Notes under the pieces: generated by a model
What the model was told of the DNA's origin: nothing
Database searches by the model: none
What the model saw: the letters and a program-made list of their open reading frames with translations, nothing else
Program-made: the position numbers and the translations under genes
Source: Rikenellaceae bacterium
Lineage (GTDB): Bacteria > Bacteroidota > Bacteroidia > Bacteroidales > UBA932
Assembly: GCA_022766385.1 (NCBI GenBank)
Contig: JALEPJ010000019.1
Span: 1 to 48,988, forward strand
Direction of reading: 5' to 3'
DNA length: 48,988 bases
Shown here: piece after piece, positions 24,850-32,506 of the stretch
Layout of the letters: every line of letters begins with the position of its first letter
Numbering within the stretch: the first letter of the stretch is position 1

Positions 24850-26167
24850 GACGATACAGATTATCACCCTCGGCTGTTCCAAAAACAGTGTGGATACCGA
24901 ACATATCCTCGCCCAGATAGGCTCTGTATATGAGATTATTCCTGAGGGCGAGGACAGGTATGCCGACATCCTTATGCTGAATACTTGCGGCTTTATCGGT
25001 GATGCCAAGGAAGAATCCATACAGGCTATTCTGGAAGCTGTTGAAAGGAAGAAGCGGGGAGAATGCGGTCAGGTTTATGTATTCGGTTGTCTCTCACAAA
25101 GATATGCGAAGCAGATGCCGGAGCTGATTCCTGAGGTTGATGCTTGGTTCGGGGCACGCGATAATGATGAAATCGTGAAAGCTTTGGGTGTAGAACCTGA
25201 CAGGAGGAAGTCTACTGAACGTGTTCTTGCTCCTGCTTCAATGAGTTACGCATATTTGAAAATATCTGAAGGTTGCGACAGACGCTGCTCGTATTGCGCC
25301 ATCCCTTTCATCAGGGGAGCGCATAAGTCAGTTCCTATCGAGCTGTTGGTGAAGGAAGCGGAAAGCCTGGCAGCAAAGGGTATCAAGGAACTTATTGTCA
25401 TTGCCCAGGATACGACTTATTATGGGCTCGACATCTATCACAAACGTGCTTTGGCAGAGCTTCTGCAAAAGCTCTCCGAGGTGGAAGGCATCGAATGGCT
25501 GAGAATCCATTATTCTTATCCTGCCGGTTTTCCTGAGGATGTATTCGAGCAGATGGCGGACAATCCTAAAGTATGCAAGTATTTGGATATTCCTCTCCAG
25601 CACGTTTCTGACAATCAGCTATCGCTGATGCATCGCAATGTGGATGGCGCTTGGACCCGTGAGCTTATTCAAAAATTGAGGGACAGGGTGCCTGGTGTGG
25701 TTTTGAGAACCACTATGATTGTAGGACACCCGGGTGAAACCGAGCAAGATTTCGATGAATTGATGGATTTTGTTCGTGAGGCCCGTTTTGAAAGGCTTGG
25801 AGCTTTCACTTATTCCGAGGAGGAAGGCACTTACGGTGCTGAACATTACGAAGATTCCATTCCTCAGGCTGTGAAGGATGACAGGTACAACAAACTGATG
25901 TCACTACAGAGCGACATTTCTTTGGAGTTCAATAGGTCACGTGTGGGCACTGAAGAAAAGGTGATTGTTGATGCTTTCAGTGATGGCATCCTTGTATGCC
26001 GAAGTCAGTACGAGAGTCCCGAGGTTGATGGCGAGATTCTTGTAAAGTATACTCCTGAACTCTTTCGAGAAATGCTCCCGGAAGAGCTTGTAGGACATTT
26101 CATTCGCGTCCGGATTGTAGGAGCCGATGAGTATGACCTTATTGCAGAACCGATAGACATTATATAA
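24842..26167 (+). CDS. rimO: Ribosomal protein S12 methylthiotransferase RimO
   Basis: 441 aa. Adds a methylthio group to an Asp of ribosomal protein S12. The N-terminal MTTase domain has its three cluster cysteines in L-G-C-S-K-N-S, N-T-C-G-F-I and F-G-C-L-S-Q-R. The radical SAM cluster is C-D-R-R-C-S-Y-C (about 144-151), followed by A-I-P-F-I-R-G. A C-terminal TRAM domain ends with F-I-R-V-R-I-V-G-A-D-E-Y-D-L. S-K-N-S after the first Cys and the L-I-V-I-A-Q-D-T-T motif favour RimO over MiaB. Confidence 0.95.
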   Translation: MHRTIQIITLGCSKNSVDTEHILAQIGSVYEIIPEGEDRYADILMLNTCGFIGDAKEESIQAILEAVERKKRGECGQVYVFGCLSQRYAKQMPELIPEVDAWFGARDNDEIVKALGVEPDRRKSTERVLAPASMSYAYLKISEGCDRRCSYCAIPFIRGAHKSVPIELLVKEAESLAAKGIKELIVIAQDTTYYGLDIYHKRALAELLQKLSEVEGIEWLRIHYSYPAGFPEDVFEQMADNPKVCKYLDIPLQHVSDNQLSLMHRNVDGAWTRELIQKLRDRVPGVVLRTTMIVGHPGETEQDFDELMDFVREARFERLGAFTYSEEEGTYGAEHYEDSIPQAVKDDRYNKLMSLQSDISLEFNRSRVGTEEKVIVDAFSDGILVCRSQYESPEVDGEILVKYTPELFREMLPEELVGHFIRVRIVGADEYDLIAEPIDII

Positions 26168-26995
26168 ATGAAACGTCTCCTGACCATTCTGGCCGTCTCA
26201 CTGGCCATTACATCATGTGGACCAAGTTCATATCTGATGCTGCTTGACAAAAGGCAGACTTCACCTTCCGGCTTGGATTTAGCGGGCAAGTCTATTGCTT
26301 TAGTTTATCTTGAAAGCGAAAGCGGTGTTGATTCATTGTTTAACAATCGCTTGTCCGATTTGATTGCATTGGGACTGGAAGAGGAATATTTCAGTGGCGC
26401 GAGGGCCGTGGATGTGCTTCATTTGGTAAAGGAAGAGGGAGGAGACTACAAGTCCCGCGACAGTTTGTCCAGGTACGTGATGGAACTTGACTCTGATGTG
26501 GTTCTACTGGTGGATGTCCCTGTATTGGTGGCCAGGGATTCCAAAGGCAGGGAACAGTATGAGACTTTGCTGTATGCCTATGATTCGATGGGCAAGGATA
26601 CTGTTACCGTGATTTCAAGCAAGTATAGGGCGGACAAACTGAATGATGTATCCAAGGCTTTGAGTGTAGGTTCATCCCTGCTGTCTCCGCTGAAAAGCGA
26701 ATGGATTACAGAAGACTTTCAGTTTATATACTACAATGGCTCCCGCAAATGGACGGACGGAATTTCATATGCAGAAGAATGCGAGTGGGGAAAGGCTACA
26801 GAAACCTGGCTTGACCTGATTAGAGAATCTGCTCCTCAGGGGCAATCCTGCGCAATGTACAATATCGCAGTAGCCTGCTATATCAATGGAGAGTATGACC
26901 TGGCACTCGAATGGCTGGATCAGTCGGATAAAATACAACCGATATCGCTCTCCAGGACACTCAGAAAGCGTATTGATAATGGGAAGAAACAATAA
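26168..26995 (+). CDS. DUF6340-like lipoprotein
   Basis: 275 aa, starting at the base after the rimO stop. Signal peptide with lipobox I-T-S-C (Cys17). The middle has regular strand-helix alternation (V-V-L-L-V-D-V-P-V-L-V-A), and the end carries one or two TPR-like helices (M-Y-N-I-A-V-A-C-Y-I-N-G-E-Y-D-L-A-L-E-W-L). This is the layout I recall for DUF6340 of Bacteroidota; function unknown. It ends 12 nt from the convergent cyclase gene. Confidence 0.78.
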   Translation: MKRLLTILAVSLAITSCGPSSYLMLLDKRQTSPSGLDLAGKSIALVYLESESGVDSLFNNRLSDLIALGLEEEYFSGARAVDVLHLVKEEGGDYKSRDSLSRYVMELDSDVVLLVDVPVLVARDSKGREQYETLLYAYDSMGKDTVTVISSKYRADKLNDVSKALSVGSSLLSPLKSEWITEDFQFIYYNGSRKWTDGISYAEECEWGKATETWLDLIRESAPQGQSCAMYNIAVACYINGEYDLALEWLDQSDKIQPISLSRTLRKRIDNGKKQ

Positions 26996-27007
26996 TCACC
27001 TTGCTTC

Positions 27008-27775
27008 CTATTTCTTCTCCAACAACTTTACTTCATAAAGCCTTTTCCAGTATTTGCCGGTAAGATAGGTTTTTCCGTTGGCTGGATTGTATGCAATGCC
27101 ATTGAGAACATCGGTCCGGCTGTCCCTCAAGTGGCGCGGAAGCAGACCTGTGCAATCAACAGTTCCTTCCACGATGCCAGTGTTGGGATTGATGATGACT
27201 ATCATATCCGTCAAATAGACATTGGCCCAGATTTTTCCGTCAATATATTCCAGCTCATTAAGATACTTGATGGGTCTTCCATCCATCTTTACATCTATGG
27301 TTCTCTCCACCTTATATCCGGCATCCATAAAATAGAGTCTGGCTGTGCCGTCTGATGCTATCAAATGTTTCCCGTCTGTAGTGATTCCCCATCCTTCACG
27401 TGGGTAAGCTACAGTAGACTTGTACTCAAGGGTGGCTGCATCGTATATGAAGGCAAGTTTGCTCTCCCAGGTGAGTATGTAGAGCTTGTCTCCCATAACC
27501 ACCGAACCCTCAATGAAATACTTACTATTGAAGTCAAGTCTCTTGAGAGCTTTCCCGCTCTCCATATCCACTAGTCGGAATGTGGATTCTCCATATTGTC
27601 CAGTACTCTCATACAGCCTGCCGTCGTAGAAAAACAGTCCCTGGGTGTAAGATGATGTGTCGTGAGGATATTCCTTTACAACCTGAATCTTGTATTGTTT
27701 CACTTTTGCATTGCACGCGCAGCAGTTCAGGGCCGCCAGCAGTGCTATTGCCAATATTTTATTTATTCTATGCAT
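27008..27775 (-). CDS. Glutaminyl-peptide cyclotransferase-like lipoprotein
   Basis: 255 aa from the ATG at 27775. The longer open frame up to 28042 runs over the rnpB gene and is not coding. Signal peptide with lipobox-like C-C-A-C near 20-23. The mature part is a five-bladed propeller type: Y-T-Q-G-L-F-F, F-I-E-G-S-V-V, E-G-W-G-I-T-T-D-G, S-D-G-T-A, L-N-E-L-E-Y-I-D-G and L-N-G-I-A-Y, which is the plant/bacterial glutaminyl cyclase pattern. Such enzymes form N-terminal pyroglutamate on secreted proteins. The active-site Glu in L-N-E-L-E is kept. Confidence 0.88.
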   Translation of the reverse strand: MHRINKILAIALLAALNCCACNAKVKQYKIQVVKEYPHDTSSYTQGLFFYDGRLYESTGQYGESTFRLVDMESGKALKRLDFNSKYFIEGSVVMGDKLYILTWESKLAFIYDAATLEYKSTVAYPREGWGITTDGKHLIASDGTARLYFMDAGYKVERTIDVKMDGRPIKYLNELEYIDGKIWANVYLTDMIVIINPNTGIVEGTVDCTGLLPRHLRDSRTDVLNGIAYNPANGKTYLTGKYWKRLYEVKLLEKK

Positions 27776-27818
27776 ATTCTTTCTGTATGGTGGATGAGTA
27801 TCATCAAACTCCAATGCA

Positions 27819-27826
27819 CAAATATA
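27819..27826 (-). promoter_or_regulatory. -7 box of the glutaminyl cyclase gene promoter
   Basis: Minus-strand TATATTTG (27826-27819), 43 nt before the ATG; it faces away from the rnpB promoter. No TTTG -33 box is seen. Confidence 0.5.
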
Positions 27827-27840
27827 GATAAAACTGAGGC

Positions 27841-27876
27841 TTTGCGGTAGAAATAGAAGACTTTTTCTTACCTTTG
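27841..27876 (+). promoter_or_regulatory. Promoter of rnpB
   Basis: TACCTTTG (27869-27876) is a perfect -7 box placed about 7 nt before the expected RNase P RNA 5' end. A TTTG lies at 27841-27844, but the 24-nt spacer is longer than the usual 19-21, so the -33 call is weak. Confidence 0.6.
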
Positions 27877-27882
27877 CAGCAT

Positions 27883-28199
27883 AAAAGGTAAGACGATCCA
27901 CCGCGGCCGCAAGGCTGAGGAAAGTCCGGACAGGGTAGGGCACCCCGCTGTGGAAAGCACAGGCAGGAGTAATCTTGGACAGGCTGTAACAGAAAACAAC
28001 CGCCGGAAACGGTAAGGGTGAAAATGTGAGGTAAGAGCTCACGACGGTGTGCAGCGATGTATATCGGGTACGGCATCGGGGCCTGCAAAACCAAATATAC
28101 TGACAGATGAGGACGGCCCGTCCGATGTCAGGGGGTAGGTTGCGAAGATAAATGGTGGATTTAAAAACAGAAACCGGCTTACGGCCTTGCCTTTTTTTT
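27883..28199 (+). ncRNA. rnpB: RNase P RNA (bacterial type A)
   Basis: About 317 nt. Universal blocks are easy to see: GAGGAAAGTCCGGAC at 27917-27931 (P4 5' strand and J3/4), ACAGAAA near 27989, GGTAAGGGTGAAA with GGTAAGAGCTCAC for the P10-P12 part, and the 3' ACAGAAACCGGCTTAC that completes P4. The ends pair as P1 (AAAAGGTAAG at about 27883-27892 with CTTGCCTTTTT near 28186-28196, one G-U), and the P1 3' arm runs into a T-run, which serves as the terminator. RNase P RNA cuts 5' leaders from tRNA precursors. The molecule is somewhat short for type A. Ends are accurate to a few bases. Confidence 0.95.
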
Positions 28200-28202
28200 G
28201 AA

Positions 28203-28210
28203 TATTTTTG
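28203..28210 (+). promoter_or_regulatory. -7-like box at the rnpB / riboswitch junction
   Basis: TATTTTTG matches TAnnTTTG exactly and starts 4 nt after the rnpB T-run. However, its TTTTG is also the 5' strand of the TPP riboswitch P1 stem, so a start from here would leave that strand out of the RNA. Real promoter use is doubtful. Confidence 0.35.
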
Positions 28211-28287
28211 CGGGGGTACCCGGATGATCCGGGTTGAGAGAGTCCCAATGAACCTGATACGGTCAATACCGTCGTAGGGAAGCAGAA
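28206..28287 (+). promoter_or_regulatory. TPP riboswitch (THI element)
   Basis: Conserved blocks in order: GGGGTACCC, CGGGTTGAGAGAGTCCC (variant of the CTGAGA core), AACCTGATACGGTCAATACCG and GTCGTAGGGA. P1 is formed by TTTTGC (28206-28211) with GCAGAA (28282-28287). It stands before thiM and the thiamine salvage genes, which fits its known ligand thiamine pyrophosphate. Binding would favour the downstream terminator and switch the operon off. Confidence 0.95.
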
Positions 28288-28290
28288 CTC

Positions 28291-28350
28291 AATTGTTGTC
28301 ATTTGTGACAAGCCCCTTGCATTGTATAATAATGCGAGGTTTTTTTTTAT
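28291..28350 (+). terminator. Riboswitch expression platform with intrinsic terminator
   Basis: A small hairpin TTGTCA/TGACAA (28296-28311) is followed by an 8-bp stem CCTTGCAT/ATGCGAGG (28315-28322 with 28332-28339) and a run of nine T's. The stem plus T-run is a clear terminator 15 nt before the thiM ATG, so control is likely by transcription stop rather than by blocking the start codon. I did not find an unambiguous antiterminator pairing. Confidence 0.8.
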
Positions 28351-28363
28351 TTATTCAACAACA

Positions 28364-29158
28364 ATGATCGATCTGAATCAATTCAAAATCGACTGCGCCA
28401 ATGTCAGAAAGCAGTCGCCGCTCACACATTGCATCACCAATTATGTGGCAATGGAAATCAATGCAAATGCATTGCTCGCCATAGGAGCATCACCGCTTAT
28501 GTCCTTTGCCCCCGAGGAGATGGATGAAATAGTCAGGATTTCCAACGCCCTTGTAATCAATATCGGTTGCCTTGACAGACACGAAATCGAAGGAATGAAA
28601 GCCGCTGCCGAGGCTGCTGTCAAGTATGGCAAGCCGTGGGTGCTCGACCCCGTAGGTGCAGGTGCGAGCCGCCTCCGTACCGAGACTGCTCTCGAGCTCA
28701 TCAAGGAATGGCATCCGACAGTAATTCGTGGCAATGCATCTGAGATAATGGTACTCGCAGGCTCGAGCATTGTATCAAAGGGAGTGGATTCGAACAATTC
28801 CAGTTCCGATGCTCTTGATGGAGCTAAGGCTCTTGCTGCCATCACCGGTTCAGTAGTCTCAATCAGTGGTGCAACCGATTACATAACAGATGGCTATAGA
28901 GTGGAGACTATTTGCAACGGTCATCCGATTATGAGCAAGGTTACAGCGATGGGCTGCACTGCGTCTGCTCTTACTGGCGCATTCGCTGCTGTGAGCCGCT
29001 CTCCATTCGAGGCTGCACTTCACGCAATGGCCGTGATGGGAGTTGCCGGCGACATTGCCGCAGCAAAATGTAAGGGTGCCGGTTCGATGGGCGTCGAATT
29101 CATTGATGCTTTGAGCAATTTCGATGCTGAGGCCAATGCTAAGTTGATAAGACAATAA
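28364..29158 (+). CDS. thiM: Hydroxyethylthiazole kinase
   Basis: 264 aa from the ATG at 28364; the earlier ATG at 28322 lies in the terminator hairpin and is rejected. Phosphorylates the thiazole piece of thiamine for salvage. Ribokinase-like fold with P-L-T-H-C-I-T-N-Y-V-A-M-E-I-N-A-N (about 19-35), W-V-L-D-P-V-G-A-G-A-S, I-R-G-N-A-S-E-I and V-T-A-M-G-C-T-A-S-A-L-T-G-A (about 200-213, with the Cys near the active site). First gene of the TPP-riboswitch operon. Confidence 0.96.
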   Translation: MIDLNQFKIDCANVRKQSPLTHCITNYVAMEINANALLAIGASPLMSFAPEEMDEIVRISNALVINIGCLDRHEIEGMKAAAEAAVKYGKPWVLDPVGAGASRLRTETALELIKEWHPTVIRGNASEIMVLAGSSIVSKGVDSNNSSSDALDGAKALAAITGSVVSISGATDYITDGYRVETICNGHPIMSKVTAMGCTASALTGAFAAVSRSPFEAALHAMAVMGVAGDIAAAKCKGAGSMGVEFIDALSNFDAEANAKLIRQ

Positions 29159-29159
29159 T

Positions 29160-30497
29160 ATGCCCGGAAGATTTGATCCTGCTTCTTTGAAGCTATATCT
29201 TGTGACTGACAGACCTCTGGCTCTTGGACGAGATGTTTCTTGGGTGGTGGAAGAGGCTGTCAAGGGTGGAGTGACCATGGTTCAGCTTCGTGAGAAGGAT
29301 ATTGATACCAAAGACTTCATCAAGCTGGGCCTGGAACTCAAATCATTGCTCAAGCCTTTGGGAATTCCGCTCATTATCAATGACCGTGTCGATGTTGCTC
29401 TCGCGGTGGATGCTGACGGAGTCCATATAGGACAGTCGGACATGCCTTATCCCATTGCCAGAAAACTGCTTGGACCGGACAAGATAATCGGGCTGTCTGT
29501 CGAGAATCTGGAGGATATCGCAAAGGCCAACGAACTGGATGTGGATTACGTAGGAATATCTCCTGTATATTTGACCTCGACCAAGACAGATACAGCTGCC
29601 GCTTTCGGCTTGGACGGCTTGAGGGAGGCTGTGTCATTGTCCAAGCACCCGACTGTAGGAATAGGCGGAATGAACCTGCAAACAGTCGCAGATGTTATTC
29701 GTATTGGCGCTGATGGTGTGGCTGTGGTAAGCGCAATTATGAGTGCTGATTCACCGTGCGAAGTTTCTGCGAAGCTTAATACTGAGATTGACAGAGGCAT
29801 AAGGGAGAGGAGTATGAGCTGGAGTGCTCAAGTGTGGGAGCGGTCTTCGAAGATTTATGAATCCATACTTGGACTGCCATTCATCAAGGAACTTGCAGCA
29901 GGTACTCTTCCTGCTTCCAAGTTTTCGCGCTATCTGGCTCAGGATGAAGTGTATATAGGCAACTACGGACGTCAGATGTACGAGCTTGCCGACATAATGA
30001 ACACCAAAGAGGATCACGACCTTTTTGTTGCCTATGCTGACAGCGGCATTGAAAGTGAGAAAATTATGCATGCAATGCTCATCGAGCGTTTCAATGTCGA
30101 TACGGCCGTTGAGGCTTCGCCTGTCACCAGAGAATACAATGCCCACACCCGAAACGCCATAGAAACTGCTTCGCGCGAAATAGGCCTGGCGGCAATGTTG
30201 CCATGTATGTGGATTTACAATCGTGTCGGTTTGTACATACTCGGCATCGCTGAACTTGAGGGTAATCCTTACCGTGAGTGGATAGAAGAGTATGGAAATG
30301 AGGAGTTCACACGTAGCACTGAAGAAGTCGTCGCAATGCTTGATAAATGGGCTTTGTCCGTAGATGAACAGACTCGTTCCCGTATGACAGAGGCATATCT
30401 TAAGGGTGCTCTTTATGAGTATGCTTTCTGGGATTACGGCTACCGTGGTGATGAAGCCGATTATTCATATATGAACTGCCTTTCGCAATGGATTTAG
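29160..30497 (+). CDS. thiE-tenA: Fused thiamine phosphate synthase and TenA aminopyrimidine aminohydrolase
   Basis: 445 aa with two enzymes in one frame. Residues about 1-215 are ThiE, a TIM barrel joining HMP-PP and HET-P: Q-L-R-E-K-D, I-I-N-D-R-V-D-V-A-L-A-V-D-A-D-G-V-H-I-G-Q, G-I-S-P-V-Y-L-T-S-T-K-T-D, V-G-I-G-G-M. Residues about 220-445 are TenA, which hydrolyses aminopyrimidines from broken thiamine: the A-Q-D-E-V-Y part, the catalytic Cys in M-L-P-C-M-W-I-Y (Cys349), and the Glu in L-Y-E-Y-A-F-W-D (Glu420). No stop or shift separates the halves. It starts one base after thiM and overlaps thiL by 10 bases. ThiE or TenA fusions with ThiD are known; ThiE-TenA is less usual to my knowledge. 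Confidence 0.93.
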   Translation: MPGRFDPASLKLYLVTDRPLALGRDVSWVVEEAVKGGVTMVQLREKDIDTKDFIKLGLELKSLLKPLGIPLIINDRVDVALAVDADGVHIGQSDMPYPIARKLLGPDKIIGLSVENLEDIAKANELDVDYVGISPVYLTSTKTDTAAAFGLDGLREAVSLSKHPTVGIGGMNLQTVADVIRIGADGVAVVSAIMSADSPCEVSAKLNTEIDRGIRERSMSWSAQVWERSSKIYESILGLPFIKELAAGTLPASKFSRYLAQDEVYIGNYGRQMYELADIMNTKEDHDLFVAYADSGIESEKIMHAMLIERFNVDTAVEASPVTREYNAHTRNAIETASREIGLAAMLPCMWIYNRVGLYILGIAELEGNPYREWIEEYGNEEFTRSTEEVVAMLDKWALSVDEQTRSRMTEAYLKGALYEYAFWDYGYRGDEADYSYMNCLSQWI

Positions 30498-31435
30498 GTG
30501 AATTTGCTCTGATTGACTGCATCAGGAATCAGTACAAGGTCCCTGAAGGATTCTTGGGAATCGGCGATGATTGCGCAGTAATACCTCAGTGTGACGGTCT
30601 TGAAACACTGCTTACGACCGATATGCTGATGGAAGGAGTGCATTTCCTCATTGACGATGTCGATCCTTATAGTTTGGGCTGGAAGTCGGCAGCCGTAAAT
30701 ATCAGTGACATCGCCGGAATGGGCGGAATACCGGTCGCGTCCTTCCTCTCTTTTGCATTGCCTAAGAAATTGAGTGACACCTTCCTGAAGGAGTTCCTGC
30801 GCGGCTACAAGGACTTGTCCGACCGCTTCGACTGTCCTCTGCTCGGAGGGGATACCACTTCTTCACTGGACCGACTCTGTATCAGCGTCAGTGTTCTTGG
30901 CAATTGTCCTTCGGGACTTTCCCGCAAGCGTTCCGCGGCACAGGAGGGGGATATCATCTGCGTAAGCGGCTGTTTGGGTGATTCGGCAGCTGGATTGCAG
31001 GTCATCCTCAAGGGCCTTGAGCGTGGTGAACTTGAAAGCGAGCTCGTAAGGCGCCACTATCGGCCGGTTCCGAGAGTCGGGGAGGGCATTGCATTGTCAA
31101 AGCTGCCGGGAGTGCACGCGATGATGGATATTTCAGACGGCATCGGCTCCGATCTGAGGCACATACTTGATGAGTCGCACAAAGCTGCGGAAGTGGATAC
31201 AGCCAGCCTTCCTCTGTCGGATGAGCTGAAAGAGGCTTGCCAAAAATACTGTTGGGATCCGGTTAAACTCGCTCTGAACGGCGGGGAGGATTACGAATTG
31301 CTTTTTACCGTAAGCCCTGAAGCATATTCCGAAGGCTTGCCGGTCCTGTCCTATCCTATCGGTAGGGTAGTTTCCGGAGATGGAATACGGTGGATTGGAA
31401 GAAATGAAAATTTTATGGGATTCAGACATTTTTAA
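30488..31435 (+). CDS. thiL: Thiamine-monophosphate kinase
   Basis: 315 aa. Makes the active cofactor TPP from thiamine phosphate. Family motifs: I-G-D-D-C-A-V-I (about 22-29), T-D-M-L-M-E-G-V-H-F, K-S-A-A-V-N-I-S-D-I-A-G-M-G-G, L-L-G-G-D-T-T-S-S, D-I-S-D-G-I-G-S-D-L-R-H and N-G-G-E-D-Y-E-L-L-F. Full length and intact. The start at 30488 overlaps the thiE-tenA end by 10 bases. Confidence 0.95.
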   Translation: MDLGEFALIDCIRNQYKVPEGFLGIGDDCAVIPQCDGLETLLTTDMLMEGVHFLIDDVDPYSLGWKSAAVNISDIAGMGGIPVASFLSFALPKKLSDTFLKEFLRGYKDLSDRFDCPLLGGDTTSSLDRLCISVSVLGNCPSGLSRKRSAAQEGDIICVSGCLGDSAAGLQVILKGLERGELESELVRRHYRPVPRVGEGIALSKLPGVHAMMDISDGIGSDLRHILDESHKAAEVDTASLPLSDELKEACQKYCWDPVKLALNGGEDYELLFTVSPEAYSEGLPVLSYPIGRVVSGDGIRWIGRNENFMGFRHF

Positions 31436-31446
31436 CAGTATAACTT

Positions 31447-32268
31447 ATGAAGACATATCCAAGAGTTCTTACCATAGCGGGAAGTGATTCAGGTGGCGGT
31501 GCCGGGATTCAGGCTGATATCAAGTCCATTTCGGCCACAGGCTCATATGCCGCTTCAGCCATTACAGCCATCACGGTTCAGAATACCGTCGGCGTCAGCG
31601 GGGTTCACTTGGTGCCAGTTGAGACTATAGTTGGACAGATTGATGCCGTGATTGACGACATTGGTGTCGATGCAGTAAAAATCGGCATGCTCAGTTCAGT
31701 TGAAGTGGTGCTGGCCGTGCGTGATGCCCTCCTTAAGCACGGGATAGACAATATAGTCCTGGATCCGGTTATGGTCGCTACTTCGGGTGACAGGTTGATA
31801 GATGAACCCGCTGTAAAGGTTCTCTCTGAAGAATTGGCGCCAATTGCAAGGGTGCTTACCCCTAACATTCCAGAGGCAGAAATATTGACCGGAATGAAAA
31901 TTAGCTCACAGGATGATTTGCCAGAAGTCGCTAGAAGACTGTCTGAAGCAGTTTCTGCACGCGGCAATCGTAAGGTCTCTGTGCTAATGAAAGCAGGTCA
32001 TCTGAAGGATGAGAAACTTGTAGATTATTTCTACAATGCCGAGGATGGCCATCTGTTGGAACTTGAATCCATAAGGGTGCATTCGGTCAATACTCACGGC
32101 ACAGGCTGTACTTTATCTTCCGCTTTCGCTTCTTATCTGGCACAGGGCTTTAGTCTGGATGATGCTGCCAGGGAGGCAAAAAACTATATCGCCCGTGCGA
32201 TAGAGAGCGGGGCAGACTATTCTATAGGTCACGGCCACGGACCAGTCAACCATTTCTGGAACAGGTAG
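31447..32268 (+). CDS. thiD: Hydroxymethylpyrimidine (phosphate) kinase
   Basis: 273 aa. Phosphorylates HMP to HMP-P and HMP-PP. Ribokinase fold: T-I-A-G-S-D-S-G-G-G-A-G-I-Q-A-D (about 9-24), A-I-T-V-Q-N-T, V-K-I-G-M-L-S-S, D-P-V-M-V-A-T-S-G and H-S-V-N-T-H-G-T-G-C-T-L-S-S-A (about 212-226, catalytic Cys or Asp region). Last gene of the thiamine operon, 11 nt after thiL. With TenA releasing HMP, it completes pyrimidine salvage. Confidence 0.95.
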   Translation: MKTYPRVLTIAGSDSGGGAGIQADIKSISATGSYAASAITAITVQNTVGVSGVHLVPVETIVGQIDAVIDDIGVDAVKIGMLSSVEVVLAVRDALLKHGIDNIVLDPVMVATSGDRLIDEPAVKVLSEELAPIARVLTPNIPEAEILTGMKISSQDDLPEVARRLSEAVSARGNRKVSVLMKAGHLKDEKLVDYFYNAEDGHLLELESIRVHSVNTHGTGCTLSSAFASYLAQGFSLDDAAREAKNYIARAIESGADYSIGHGHGPVNHFWNR

Positions 32269-32280
32269 TTATAAAGTAAT

Positions 32281-32304
32281 AAATCCCGCTTCACAGCGGG
32301 ATTT
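32281..32304. terminator. Bidirectional terminator between thiD and the small transcript
   Basis: A perfect 10-bp stem AAATCCCGCT/AGCGGGATTT with a 4-nt loop. The T-run on either side is short, so it can end both the thiD mRNA (+) and the small transcript (-), each with modest strength. Confidence 0.7.
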
Positions 32305-32339
32305 ATTGGTTAGTTAGTAGTGTCTTACCTTAAAGAAGG

Positions 32340-32393
32340 TTAATTATTGTTGGTTAGAATCTCCCACAAAAGTGAGAGTAGAGTGTTGTTCAT
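32340..32393 (-). CDS. Possible 17-residue peptide inside the small transcript
   Basis: ATG at 32393, 17 codons, TAA at 32342-32340. The peptide M-N-N-T-L-L-S-L-L-W-E-I-L-T-N-N-N has a hydrophobic leucine-rich middle with one Trp and Asn-rich ends. It starts about 45 nt after the predicted RNA start. Length alone makes chance likely, so this is a candidate only; the second hairpin of the RNA lies inside the ORF. Confidence 0.25.
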   Translation of the reverse strand: MNNTLLSLLWEILTNNN

Positions 32394-32444
32394 TTTCGCC
32401 TTGGTTTATTGAACGATTTATTTTATCGTTTTAGTAAACCGTTG

Positions 32445-32475
32445 CAAAGTTAATCAATCTTTGGAAACAAGCAAA
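32445..32475 (-). promoter_or_regulatory. Promoter of the small transcript
   Basis: Minus-strand TTTG (32475-32472), a 19-nt spacer, and TAACTTTG (32452-32445), a perfect Bacteroidota promoter. It lies 32 nt after the trmD stop and points to the region without any sizeable gene. Confidence 0.8.
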
Positions 32476-32506
32476 GTTTTTTCAAAAAAAATGAAGAAAA
32501 ATCAAC

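Larger units (their letters stand above)
32281..32440 (-). ncRNA. Candidate structured small RNA, about 160 nt
   Basis: A transcript unit of its own on the minus strand between trmD and thiD. It starts right at a hairpin (GGTTTA 32440-32435 with TAAACC 32408-32403, continued inside by AACGAT/ATCGTT). A second hairpin CTCTCAC/GTGGGAG (32378-32372 with 32367-32361, loop TTTT) and a third ACCTT/AAGGT (32340-32327) follow, and the terminator stem at 32304-32281 ends it. The promoter is near ideal (see 32445-32475). No known RNA family is recognised; a short ORF inside might be translated. Confidence 0.55.

Noticed and set aside
27776..28042. N-terminal extension of the glutaminyl cyclase frame
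   Set aside because: It overlaps the rnpB 5' half and promoter; a proper lipoprotein signal starts at 27775.
28039..28311. 90-codon open frame on the minus strand
   Set aside because: Covers rnpB and the TPP riboswitch in antisense; no protein-like pattern.
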